DNA of 64,000 bases from Candidatus Thiosymbion ectosymbiont of Catanema sp. Cochon2018 (GTDB lineage: Bacteria > Pseudomonadota > Gammaproteobacteria > Chromatiales > Chromatiaceae): assembly GCA_011392765.1 (NCBI GenBank), contig WYCW01000003.1, positions 44,465 to 108,464 of the forward strand, read 5' to 3'. Made by a program: the position numbers and the translations under genes. The notes under the pieces are model-generated. The model saw only the letters and a list, made by a program, of their open reading frames with translations. It did not search any database and had not been told where the DNA came from. Shown here one piece after another: positions 35,794-44,185 of the stretch; within the stretch, counting starts at the first letter, position 1, and each line of letters opens with the position of its first letter.

Positions 35794-36144
35794 GGGCTCG
35801 ACCTCATACCGGTAATGCTTGACCCGGCGTCGGATGTTGCGCTGGATGATGATCCCTATGAGTTTCCACTCCAGACCCGTGAGCTCGATCTCGGGATACC
35901 GCCGGTTCAAGGCGAGCAACCACTCCCTGCCGTGCTCGTCCACCCGGTATTGCCTGAACCAGCGCACACCCTCCACCTCCACGAAGACATACATGCCGTG
36001 GCCGCACCGTTCGGCCTGTTCGATGATAACGACACATTTATCCGGAAACTCGGGTTCCATGCTGTCACCGAGGACCTGTAGGGCGAAGGGCTCACACCAG
36101 GCGCAACCGGTTTCTTTACTATCGAGGATGGTGGGGTTGGACAT
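35698..36144 (-). CDS. S24/LexA-type signal-peptidase-fold protein, C-terminus rewritten by an insertion
   Basis: A 148-residue protein. FALQVLGDSMEPEFPDKCVV contains the GDSM serine of the S24 fold, and VFVEVEGVRWFRQYRVDEHG corresponds to the strand that usually carries the catalytic Lys, which I cannot place here. There is no DNA-binding domain at the N-terminus (MSNPTILDSKETGCAW). From residue ~116 (NAIKLSATGRQSKRRNYE) the sequence is encoded by the inserted element, replacing a native tail of about three residues. It may be a relic regulator; the unchanged core could still fold. Confidence 0.7.
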   Translation of the reverse strand: MSNPTILDSKETGCAWCEPFALQVLGDSMEPEFPDKCVVIIEQAERCGHGMYVFVEVEGVRWFRQYRVDEHGREWLLALNRRYPEIELTGLEWKLIGIIIQRNIRRRVKHYRYEVEPNAIKLSATGRQSKRRNYESRESSRIDSRKFA

Positions 36145-36917
36145 AGGTTGTCCTTCGCGCGCATCCGCCGGCGACGCTCAAGGAGGCGATGGCAGCCATC
36201 GAGCAGCGCACCAGACTCAAGTGCAGCCCCAGCGCCGTGGGAAAGTTCCTGAAGGCGATGGGTATGGGCCCGCGAAAAGTGGGAGCGATCCCGGGAAAAG
36301 CGGATCCGGAAGAGCAAGAAAGATTCAGAATCAAGGAGTTAGAGCCACGTCTCGAAGAAGCCAAGGAGGGCAAGCGCGCCCTTTTTTTGTCGATGCTGCC
36401 CATTTCGTATTCGGACCTTTTCTCGGTGTGCTGTGGTCATTTACGCGCCTCTTTGTAAAGGCTTCCGTCGGACGCAGACGTTTTAACGTTCTTGGCGCGC
36501 TGAATGCCATTACCCATGAGTTGGTGTTAATCACGAATGACACCTAGATCAATGCCGAAAATGTTTGTGAATTGCGCCGAAAGATCGCATCGGCAACGAG
36601 TGGAATACCGATCACTCTGGTCTTGGATAACGCGCGTTACCAGAACTGCAAAATCGTCGCAGCCCTTGCCTCAAAACTCAACATCGAGTTGCTTTTTTTT
36701 GCCACCCTATTCACCGAACTTAAACCTCATCGAGAGAGTATGGAAGTTTGTCAAGAAAGCGGTTCTCTATTCCAAGCATTATTACGATTTTGGCAGTTTT
36801 AAACGTTCAAGATCGGCGTGTTTAAATCAAACACACACAACGCACAAGAAGGAGCTTGATTCGCTCCTCACGCTGAGATTCCAAGTGTTCAAGAAATGCA
36901 ACATTATGCCAGTATGA
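36145..36917 (+). pseudogene. IS630-family transposase, N-terminally truncated with several frameshifts
   Basis: Pieces in three frames give one protein: AMAAIEQRTRLKCSPSAVGK and MGMGPRKVGAIPG; then FVDAAHFVFGPFLGVLWSF (first Asp); then GIPITLVLDNARYQNCKIV (second Asp); then PYSPNLNLIERVWKFVKKAV (Glu). The lesions include indels at T-runs near 36385 and 36695 and a stop at 36545. The N-terminal helix-turn-helix is missing. The DDE triad identifies IS630, a family that targets TA, as do several small elements in this window. Confidence 0.85.
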
Positions 36918-37054
36918 AGTATATCGTAGTTTGTACCTGAATCCGTGATCTGAATGATCTGACGATTCGCTTTGTGGCCGGCAACCGGCTCGTTGTCAAT
37001 TCCACGGTATCAAATGAGTCGAAGTGATCACGAATGAGCTGAAAACGCTACGAT

Positions 37055-37807
37055 TTACCCGGCGAACGCGGTGTTTGCGGGGCAACTGAGCTCAACCGGC
37101 CCTAGAAAACCCACGCGGCCCAGTGTACGCGTCGCTGGCCCGGCCCGGCAGAGATTGCGATTAGGTGGCCGCCAAGCGGGCGTACAGTCGTCGAAAGATG
37201 GGCACCACCCGACAAGCCATAGCCGAAGGCGAGCTGCCACCGCCGTCCGCGGTAAATCAGTCGCGCCGCGAGGTAGATCAGTTCCTGCATCACGGTGCGC
37301 AGGCGCCGCCGCTTGGCGCGGTGGCGCAACGGGGCATCCGGGCCCAACAACCCGTTCTGCCCGAGCCAACGCAGAGATTGTAGGCGAGTTGGGCACAGGC
37401 AAGAATCAGTGCGTTGGTGGCAAACTTCCCGGACGGCAGACGCTCGATGTCCAGGTCGGTCTTGAAATTCACTGTGGTACTGTTCGGAGGTGCCGTGGTC
37501 GGCATAAAGGGCAATGATCGTTTCCGCCTCGAACCCCAGGCTGGTCCACCAGCCTTCGATCTTGATCTCGGGGACCAAGAGTTGCTGGCCGTACTTATCA
37601 GTCGCTCTTACCCAGGCACAGCAGCGCGACATAGACCGAGAGGATATTCGCGTGACCCAGGGCATCGCTGCGCAGGGGCGCTATCGCTTCGGCATCCGTT
37701 GCCAGATTGGTACGTTCATTCAATGCGCCACCAATGAGCCCAAGCCCGGCGTGGGAGGTCAGATCCACCTCGGATTCAGTGATGATAAACCGCTGCAACT
37801 TACTCAC
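37055..37807 (-). pseudogene. IS1380-family transposase with internal deletion and frameshifts
   Basis: GTG 37807 starts SKLQRFIITESEVDLTSHAG and ALNERTNLATDAEAIAPLRS, the family N-terminus. The frame then fails, and a C-terminal half resumes (EGWWTSLGFEAETIIALYAD; KTDLDIERLPSGKFATNALI; LRTVMQELIYLAARLIYRGR). The middle, with most of the catalytic core, is deleted. The total is ~250 codons against ~430-450 for intact members. An internally deleted copy such as this could still be moved by a transposase elsewhere. Confidence 0.8.
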
Positions 37808-38363
37808 TTGCTGAGTGATTCAAACGATACTCAGATTTTAATCCTATCCTTCTGTTCATGCTACAGATTCACTCATTCAGCTTCCATTTAGTTCACGGGC
37901 TCAGGTTGTAATGATGGCTTCAATCATTGGATTGCGATTTTTTTCACTACCGCCCACATGATAAAAATGTTCTCGTGTCAGCCACCTATGTGGTCCACGG
38001 CAGCAGCGTGCCCAACCCCCGGTTCCGTTGGGCTCGCCGCCATCCTAAAGATGCGGTTCGCGGTCAGAATTGGTGTAATCCTGCCACGGTATACCACGCT
38101 CACCGCATCCTACGTCCATCCTACGGGCTTTGCCTGGCCTGCGGCTCCGTCCGTGGAAATTCTGCTCGCCCGAGGTATCGGTAGAGGTATACCCGTTGCA
38201 TGTGAATATTTCGCCGCGATGCACGCCTCTCGCACCCGATAGCAGCGTTGCGACTCGTCGCAGAGGGCTTGCTATTCCTCCTCGTCGCGCCTTGCTCTCG
38301 GGCACGATAGACGCACCTCGCTTACCAAACTATTCACGTGCGACGGGTATAAGAGCATCCGTG
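37808..38363. repeat. Repeat-filled region between the IS1380 relic and the TPR gene
   Basis: There is no supportable gene. 38050-38130 holds ATGCGGTTCGCGGTCAGAAT, a GCGGTATACC-like segment and ACGCTCACCGCATCC; the inverted counterpart lies at about 46722-46800. A TATGTGGTCCACGGCAGC piece of the TGGAC family is at 37988. 38130-38340 contains nothing I recognise. Confidence 0.5.
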
Positions 38364-39152
38364 CTAGCGATGCGGCTTCGGCCCAGGCGTGGCCGGCGCG
38401 TTTGCCGGATTTTCGAGTGCCTGCCGCAGTTGCCGGGCCTGGTCGTTCCATGCCTGGTTCCGGGAGATTTGCAGGAATCGGTCCAGATCGGCGATCGCGC
38501 CTTCCTTGTCCCCCAAGGCATCCTTGACCGATGCCCGGTTGAAGTAGGGTCCGGGCAGGTGGGGGTCGAGGGCGACGCAGCGGTCGAAATCCTCCAGGGC
38601 GCCCCGGTAATCGCCGGTGCCGTAGCGGATGGCGCCGCGATTGAAGCGGGCCGCCAGGAGGTCAGGGGCGATTTCCAGGGCACGGTCGAGGTCCGCCAGT
38701 GCCGGGTCGATGCGGCCGAACCGGCGGTAGGCCTGGGACCGGTTGGTGAGCGCCTCCGCATCGTCTGGGTCGAGCTTGACCGCCCGTTCCAGGTCCGCCA
38801 AGGCTGGGGTGATGCGACCGGCCTCCAGCAGCAGACTGCCGCGCACGGCATAGAGTCGCGCCTGATCCGCGTGTCCATCGATGGCCATGGACAGGACGTT
38901 CAGCGCCTCCCGCGGACGCCCCTCCGCCTTGTGTCTGAGTGCGATGCGGATCTGGGTCTCCGGGTCGAGCCGGGCGTGGGGGTCGTAGGCGCTTCCATGG
39001 GGACGGCCTGGGGTGACCGGTACCGCGGGTTGCAGTGCGGCGGGGGGGGATGGCTCCGAGTTTACCGGTTCTTCGGCAGGGGTGGCGGCGACTCGGCCTG
39101 CCATGGCCAAAGTGCCGGCCAGCAGCAGGGGTTGTATGGAGGAGGCGCGCAT
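38364..39152 (-). CDS. Exported TPR-repeat protein
   Basis: 262 residues from MRASSIQPLLLAGTLAMAG (ATG 39152; GGAGG lies downstream of the start, so the site is uncertain). A signal peptide ends near GRVAATPA. After a Pro-rich linker come about five TPR units (ARLYAVRGSLLLEAGRITPA; ALTNRSQAYRRFGRIDPALA; AARFNRGAIRYGTGDYRGAL; PYFNRASVKDALGDKEGAIA). It probably scaffolds protein contacts in the periplasm. No operon partner is evident; the next gene is 62 bases upstream on the same strand. Confidence 0.8.
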   Translation of the reverse strand: MRASSIQPLLLAGTLAMAGRVAATPAEEPVNSEPSPPAALQPAVPVTPGRPHGSAYDPHARLDPETQIRIALRHKAEGRPREALNVLSMAIDGHADQARLYAVRGSLLLEAGRITPALADLERAVKLDPDDAEALTNRSQAYRRFGRIDPALADLDRALEIAPDLLAARFNRGAIRYGTGDYRGALEDFDRCVALDPHLPGPYFNRASVKDALGDKEGAIADLDRFLQISRNQAWNDQARQLRQALENPANAPATPGPKPHR

Positions 39153-39213
39153 GGGAACTGCTTTTCGCTCAGGGGCCGTGGGCAAAAATCATTTGCGCCT
39201 TAAACGATTAATA

Positions 39214-39840
39214 TTACCAGCGCTTCGGCTCGAAACCCGGCTGGTTCTTGACCTCCATCAGCTCATCGCCGACCGCCAGCACCAGAAAACCCTGCCTCTC
39301 CGCGTAGGCGAGTACGCTCCTCTCCACGGCGAGGCTGGCGAGGATCCCCACCAGGGGTAGGGCTTTATACTCGGGAAAGAAGGTTCGGAATTCAGTGATG
39401 TCGGCCACGAAGCTGTCCACGTCGGTATTGCGTAGGGTCGCCTTGGTGCTGTTGAGACAGACGCAATCGGGGGTCACCAACACGGCGTCGAACTCCTTCA
39501 TGCGCCGGCCATCGGGCGAACGGCGCTTGGGCCTCTGCATAAAGAGGTTGTAAGTGGGCTCGTTCAGCCATTCCTCGATTATCCGGGGCAGACTCGGGGC
39601 AATCAGGTCTTCGACCAGAGTGCCCAGCTTGTTGGAGAGTTCCCCCCACTTCTTGTTCATTTCCCGATGCTGTCGGTGTGTCTCGTCCTTGAACTCACGC
39701 ATCTCGTCCTTGAACAGGCGCAGCTCCCCTTCCGTCTGCAGCTGCGAGTTGTAAAGCCGGTTGAACTGGACCTCGGTATTCCTGACGAAATCCTGCACGG
39801 TCTGTTCGAGGCTAACGACGCGTTCGATGACGGCGGCCAT
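39214..39840 (-). CDS. Coiled-coil protein with a C-terminal PD-(D/E)XK-like domain (DUF3782-type)
   Basis: 208 residues. An N-terminal coiled coil (~1-75; LEQTVQDFVRNTEVQFNRLY) precedes a region with RMKEFDAVLVTPDCVCLNST, where the Asp and the following beta strands resemble the core of DUF3782-like nuclease-fold proteins; the E-x-K equivalent (VCLNSTKATL) is degenerate. The C-terminal VLAYAERQGFLVLAVGDELM is typical of the family. Such proteins abound in cyanobacteria and large sulfur bacteria; their role is unknown. Confidence 0.65.
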   Translation of the reverse strand: MAAVIERVVSLEQTVQDFVRNTEVQFNRLYNSQLQTEGELRLFKDEMREFKDETHRQHREMNKKWGELSNKLGTLVEDLIAPSLPRIIEEWLNEPTYNLFMQRPKRRSPDGRRMKEFDAVLVTPDCVCLNSTKATLRNTDVDSFVADITEFRTFFPEYKALPLVGILASLAVERSVLAYAERQGFLVLAVGDELMEVKNQPGFEPKRW

Positions 39841-39934
39841 AATCGGGTCCGAAAGGTCAGTGGCGAAACCGGAGGAAAAATAACCGGCTCAGGGCTTGGA
39901 TGCAAGCGGGGTCGAGGTCGATTGCCGGGCACTA

Positions 39935-40103
39935 GGGGGCGTTCTCAATTGAGTCAAATCATCATAAAAATCAAGCTCGTAGGCTGGGTTACGGCCAGGG
40001 ACGGCCAAACCCAGCACACGGTACTGCGGATCGGAAAAGCTGGGTTTCGTTCCTCAACCCAGCCTACAACACTTATGATGATTTATTGATTGAGAACGCC
40101 CCC
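39935..40103. mobile_element. GGGGGCGTTCTCAATT element, copy 2 (169 bp), TA-flanked
   Basis: The ends GGGGGCGTTCTCAATTGAG and TTGAGAACGCCCCC are flanked by TA at 39933-39934 and 40104-40105. The subterminal TCAAATCATCATAAAAATCA and ATGATGATTT segments match copy 1. The centre has GTAGGCTGGGTTACGGCCAG and GGGTTTCGTTCCTCAACCC. Confidence 0.82.
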
Positions 40104-40185
40104 TAGACCACCACCAACAACGGCACGCCCCCGCATCATGCGAGGGCGCGCCGGTTTGTCGCACTTCAAGTCGGGGACGACCCGG

Positions 40186-42597
40186 TTATTCCTTCTCCTG
40201 CACCGGGTCCACCTCGGCCTTGAACATCTTGTTCATCAGCTCGAGATGCTCCTCATCGGTCAACTGGCCCTCGGTTGCGATCTTGGACCAGAGCTCGGTA
40301 CCCATCTCGCGATGGCAGCCTTTGCATAGGCCCGTGCGCTCCATGCCCATGCGCATTTCCTTGGTCAAGGCGCGGGACAGCGGCCAATGGGTGCCGACGG
40401 TCTGTACCTGCTGGTCGTCCTTGATGATGGTGGACCAGTCGTAGTCCAGGTCGGGGATCCCGGGGATCTGGATCTGGTAGTGGCCGGGGATCGGCTGGCC
40501 GTTCTTCTGGTCGATCAGGTCCTCGACGATGTCCTTGGGGTAGCGGGCCTGGAAGACGCCGCCGGAGATCCCGTAGCCCAAAGCCTTGGGGTTGTTGTGA
40601 CAGGACTCGCAGGTGCGGGCCTTGCGCTGGACCGAGTGGGGCTGTACCGGGGCCATATCGATGGCGTCCGGTATCCGCTCCTGGCCGAGCTCGATCCGCT
40701 CATCCGGCGACTTGCCGAGCCGGTTGAGTGCCACCGCCTTGCCCTTCCGATTGATGATGGTGTAGACGATCTGGCAGCCGGGCATCAGCGGGGTCACACG
40801 GCCCTCGCCGTTGATACCGAGTACTGGCTCCTCCCACCGCAGATAAGAGCGCTTCTCGAACACCTTGCCCGGCCGCTTGTAGCCATGGGTGCCCAGGGGG
40901 GATTCGGCGGTCTGGCCGTCGTCGAACCGCTCGCTGCCGCCGGCGATCCAGTCCGTATCCTGGTACGGCTTGCCGTCTTTATCCCTGCCGTAGTTGACCT
41001 GCACGTGGCAGCCGTAGCACTGGGGTACCCAGGAGGCGTGGCAGGCGTAACACTCCATGCTTTCGGCGTGCTTGGTCACATCCTTCATGGCGACTTTGGC
41101 GTCCGGGCTCTTCCAGCCGTCGTCCTGGGCCAACTGCTTCAGGAGCGGCACCTGGAAATCCAGACCGGTGGCGGAGTGCAGTGTTACCTTTTTGCCGTCC
41201 TTCACCACGTTGCCCAGGGGATTGCCGCGGGTGGAGAGCAGATAGCCCTCCTTCTTGTCATACTGGGTGGCATAGGCCTGGGTCTCGGCGAGCAGTGCAT
41301 CGCCCAGCCCTCGGGACTCGGGGGCGAGCTCCTTGGCGAACTCCTCGGAGTAGCCCAGCGGCAGCTCCCAGGGGAATGCCTTGGGGGTACCGTGGCAGTC
41401 TTGGCACTCGATCTCGACCTGGGCCAGGGTGGTACCGAAGATGTTGCCGTCACCATGCACGTCGATGGTAGTGTGGCAATCCTGGCACAGCATACCGCCC
41501 TTGGGGTTCTCGGGCCGACTCTGGCTGTACTGGTGGTGCAGGTCGTCGGAGATGAAGAGGTACTGCTTGGTGTGCAGCCTGGGCTGGGTCTTGCCCTGTT
41601 CGTCGAACGGCGAGCCGTAGGGGAACTCCATCAGGCCCTGATAGGTGACGCCGATCCGCTTGCCGCGGTTGTGACAGGAGTTGCAGGTCTCCACCGGGAT
41701 ACCCGAATACTCCATCTCTTCCCGTACCTTGACCTTGGCCTCGCGGGTGGCCTGGATGCGATGCACCAGCATGTGGCCCTGCTCTTCCTTGTCGATGGTC
41801 GGGTCGCCGCCCTCGTAATAGCCCTCGTTACCATAGGGGATATGGCAGGCGGAGCAGCCCATGCCGCGGTAGTCACCGCGCTTTTCGCGCCCCTTGATGC
41901 CCACGTGGCAGCGCTGGCACTGCTGGCGCTGATAGGTGAAGCCCGCCAGCTTCGGATCGGCCTCGATCTCTTCCACCGAGGGCAGGGGGATCTGGTCGAG
42001 CTTGGTCGGCAACTGGTCCGGGTACTCCTCGATCAGCTTGGCCATGTAGGTTTTATAAGCATCGGTGCCGACGATCGGTGTCGGCCCGTCCGTGTCCGCG
42101 ACGGCGTAGTTACCCCAGGGTACTTTGTGGTTTTGGACCTCTTCGACGCCCCAGGTGTGCAGGTTGCCCTGAATCTTGCCGGCCTCGGTACTCATCAGGG
42201 CGCGCTCCAACCGATAGGGATAGCCTTGGTGACAGCCGGCCTGGCCGCAGGTGTGGTCGGCGATCCAGATACTGCCCGGGTCCGGATAGAAGGTCTTGGG
42301 ACCCGTTGCCGCTACCTTCTCGGGCACGCCTTGGTGTGCCTTCTCGGCCGTCAGGCCCTGCGGATTGCCGCCATGGCAGACGACGCAGCCCTCCGGGTCG
42401 CCTTGGGAGTTACCCAAAGACCTGATGGCGGCCAACATGGCGCTGGTCTCCTCGCGGATCGACTCGATGCCCTCATGGCAACTCATACAGCCCTTTTCCG
42501 CAGCGGTTTTCGACGTGACCTTGTCCGGAACGGCGGCCGCAAGGGGGCCTGCTATCCCGAGGGCCAAAAACAGTGCAAGCGAAATCAACCGTCTCAT
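40186..42597 (-). CDS. Periplasmic 12-haem cytochrome c
   Basis: 803 residues from MRRLISLALFLALGIAGPLA (ATG 42597, AGGGGG upstream); the track extends it 116 codons with no support. A signal peptide precedes haem sites in order: CMSCH, CVVCH, CGQAGCH (CX4CH), CQRCH, CSACH, CNSCH, CQDCH, CQDCH, CYACH, CYGCH, CESCH, CKGCH. That is eleven CXXCH and one CX4CH. Spacing is wide, unlike nanowire-type cytochromes, and there is no membrane anchor. A role in periplasmic sulfur- or nitrogen-compound redox or electron transfer is inferred. It is monocistronic in the window; the next gene in either direction is unrelated. Confidence 0.88.
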   Translation of the reverse strand: MRRLISLALFLALGIAGPLAAAVPDKVTSKTAAEKGCMSCHEGIESIREETSAMLAAIRSLGNSQGDPEGCVVCHGGNPQGLTAEKAHQGVPEKVAATGPKTFYPDPGSIWIADHTCGQAGCHQGYPYRLERALMSTEAGKIQGNLHTWGVEEVQNHKVPWGNYAVADTDGPTPIVGTDAYKTYMAKLIEEYPDQLPTKLDQIPLPSVEEIEADPKLAGFTYQRQQCQRCHVGIKGREKRGDYRGMGCSACHIPYGNEGYYEGGDPTIDKEEQGHMLVHRIQATREAKVKVREEMEYSGIPVETCNSCHNRGKRIGVTYQGLMEFPYGSPFDEQGKTQPRLHTKQYLFISDDLHHQYSQSRPENPKGGMLCQDCHTTIDVHGDGNIFGTTLAQVEIECQDCHGTPKAFPWELPLGYSEEFAKELAPESRGLGDALLAETQAYATQYDKKEGYLLSTRGNPLGNVVKDGKKVTLHSATGLDFQVPLLKQLAQDDGWKSPDAKVAMKDVTKHAESMECYACHASWVPQCYGCHVQVNYGRDKDGKPYQDTDWIAGGSERFDDGQTAESPLGTHGYKRPGKVFEKRSYLRWEEPVLGINGEGRVTPLMPGCQIVYTIINRKGKAVALNRLGKSPDERIELGQERIPDAIDMAPVQPHSVQRKARTCESCHNNPKALGYGISGGVFQARYPKDIVEDLIDQKNGQPIPGHYQIQIPGIPDLDYDWSTIIKDDQQVQTVGTHWPLSRALTKEMRMGMERTGLCKGCHREMGTELWSKIATEGQLTDEEHLELMNKMFKAEVDPVQEKE

Positions 42598-42913
42598 AGC
42601 GTCCCCCTGGTTCGGATAGCGCCGCGCTCGTGATGAAAAGGCAACGGCTGCGCGGCTTTGCGACCGGCCGGAATCCGTACCAACAACAACAGCCTGGTTT
42701 TCTACGCGCCTCGAAATAATAGTACGTCGGAGGGGAGAAAACCTTTTCAAAACGCTAAGGAATTGCGCTGGCTCAATAACTAACCGAAAACCTCGGGTTT
42801 CGATTTTCCGACCGGGGCGGCAAATCCGGCTGGTTCTTGAGAGTAGGGCGGGTACGGATAAATCTCTTTGGACCGTATCGGAATTTCGATTTCGATCCCG
42901 ATTTGGGCTTTTA
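42598..42913. other. Upstream region of the 12-haem cytochrome
   Basis: About 310 bases with no gene. The GGGGAC before the ATG is the likely ribosome-binding site. 42860-42910 has a GAATTTCGATTTCGATCCCG tract like that inside the CTAG element at 34.3 kb. Confidence 0.5.
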
Positions 42914-43016
42914 TACTGCCACACGGCACAATCTGCGCATTTCACTCCCTCTCCCTCCGGGAGAGGGCAGGGGTGAGGGAGGAATTCAAAAGCTCGGATT
43001 GTGCCGTGTGGCAGTA
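42914..43016. mobile_element. 103-bp TACTGCCACACGGCACAATC element, TA-flanked
   Basis: Perfect ~20-base inverted ends (TACTGCCACACGGCACAATC and GATTGTGCCGTGTGGCAGTA) lie between TA at 42912-42913 and 43017-43018. The centre has the common CTCTCCCTCCGGGAGAGGGC repeat. Confidence 0.78.
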
Positions 43017-43029
43017 TACGACACTCTCC

Positions 43030-43325
43030 CTAGGATTCCTTGAATGACCGGATTTTGTGCAAATGAGTCAAATTTCGCCAACGTCTAACCCCTCTCGTTG
43101 TCGTGATCGTAGTCGAAGCCGCCGTAGGAGGGGCCGCATTCTTTCGCCGTTCGTGGTCTCCGGAGGTCCCGGCCAGGTAGCGGGTCGAAACCCGTAGCCA
43201 TCAGGTTTTCCGTGCCCGCTTTGCCTGGCGTCGCCGATTACGATCACGACCACGATCACGGTTCCGCTTTCGATCGCGAGAGAGCGATGATCACGCCTCG
43301 TCGGTCTGAAGCGCAGCTTCGCTAG
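43030..43325 (+). mobile_element. CTAG-bounded element, copy f (296 bp)
   Basis: The left end CTAGGATTCCTTGAATGACC, the CAAATGAGTCAAATTTCGCC segment, a GATCGTAGTCGAAGCCGCCG centre and the right hairpin CTGAAGCGCAGCTTCG with CTAG are present. The interior matches copy e at 24.3 kb in inverted orientation over nearly its full length. Confidence 0.82.
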
Positions 43326-43462
43326 GAACGGGACAGGCAGGCGAACCGCATAACCCTTTAGAAACACCAGGTTTCGTGCCTATAATGGATGACTTGAATT
43401 TTTCAGGTCGAACACCGCATTCTTGGGTTCAGACCCGAATCGAGACCAGGAGACCCTTGCCA

Positions 43463-43804
43463 ATGAAAGACCCGCGTAAGCTCACCGCCGCGGTTATCAC
43501 CGCTGGCGCCACCTTCTTTACCCAGCCGGCATCCGCCTTTTTCGGCATGATGGATGATTTCTTCGGCGGTAACAACGATGATTACTACGATGGCTACGGC
43601 CCCCATAGATACGGCGGCGGACCCTGGGGTTACGGAGGGGGGCCCTACGGCTGGGGTGGCGGTCCCTATGGTTGGGGCGGTGGCCCCTATGGTTGGGGCG
43701 GCGGTCCCTATGGCTGGGGTGCTCCCTATGGTTACGGCGGCTACCCCGGCGTCCAACAGGCCCCGGCCCAGTCTACCCCGACGCCGCCGCCCGCCCCGGA
43801 ATGA
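43463..43804 (+). CDS. Sulfur-globule-protein-like Gly/Tyr-rich exported protein
   Basis: 113 residues from MKDPRKLTAA (ATG 43463, AGGAG upstream). A signal peptide ends around TQPASAFFG. The mature part starts MMDDFFGGNNDDYYDG and then has four near-perfect GGGPYGWG repeats, followed by a Pro/Ala/Gln-rich tail (PAQSTPTPPPAPE). The composition, size and signal peptide match the sulfur globule envelope proteins of purple sulfur bacteria, which coat periplasmic sulfur globules. Other Gly/Tyr-rich exported proteins look similar, so this is a family-level call. It is monocistronic, next to the cytochrome. Confidence 0.72.
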   Translation: MKDPRKLTAAVITAGATFFTQPASAFFGMMDDFFGGNNDDYYDGYGPHRYGGGPWGYGGGPYGWGGGPYGWGGGPYGWGGGPYGWGAPYGYGGYPGVQQAPAQSTPTPPPAPE

Positions 43805-43879
43805 TCTTCGCGTGACCTCCGCACGAGAGGGGCAGAATCCGGGGGCCTGTCCGACCTTTCATGTTCACGAGCGGTATTC

Positions 43880-43896
43880 GAGATACAATGTATCTC
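43880..43896. promoter_or_regulatory. Palindromic operator upstream of relB
   Basis: GAGATACAATGTATCTC is a perfect 8-1-8 palindrome 20 bases before the relB ATG. It contains TACAAT, a likely -10 element. Such placement suits autorepression by the antitoxin-toxin complex. GGGAG follows as ribosome-binding site. Confidence 0.7.
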
Positions 43897-43915
43897 ATAC
43901 AGGCGGGAGATTGTC

Positions 43916-44185
43916 ATGGCCACGACAACGATGATCCACGTCCGGGTGGAAGAGCAGGTCAAGAAACAGGCTTCCGATGCCCTGGAGACCATGGGGTTGT
44001 CTATCTCCGATGCCGTGCGCGTCTTTTTGACGCGTGTCGCTACGGAGCAGCGGATTCCGTTTGCGCTCCGGGTGCCGAACGCAGAAACACGTGCCGCGAT
44101 GGAAGAGGCCCGTGCCAAAAGCAGCGCTCGCTTTGCCCGTCCTGACGAACTATTCCATGATCTCGAAAAGGCCGCGCGGTCGTAA
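43916..44185 (+). CDS. relB: RelB/DinJ-family antitoxin
   Basis: An 89-residue protein with an N-terminal ribbon-helix-helix DNA-binding segment (TTTMIHVRVEEQVKKQASDA, MGLSISDAVRVFLTRVATEQ) typical of RelB/DinJ, followed by FALRVPNAETRAAMEEA and a C-terminal tail that binds the toxin. It overlaps the toxin gene by 29 bases. The palindrome at 43880 is the probable operator. Confidence 0.88.
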   Translation: MATTTMIHVRVEEQVKKQASDALETMGLSISDAVRVFLTRVATEQRIPFALRVPNAETRAAMEEARAKSSARFARPDELFHDLEKAARS

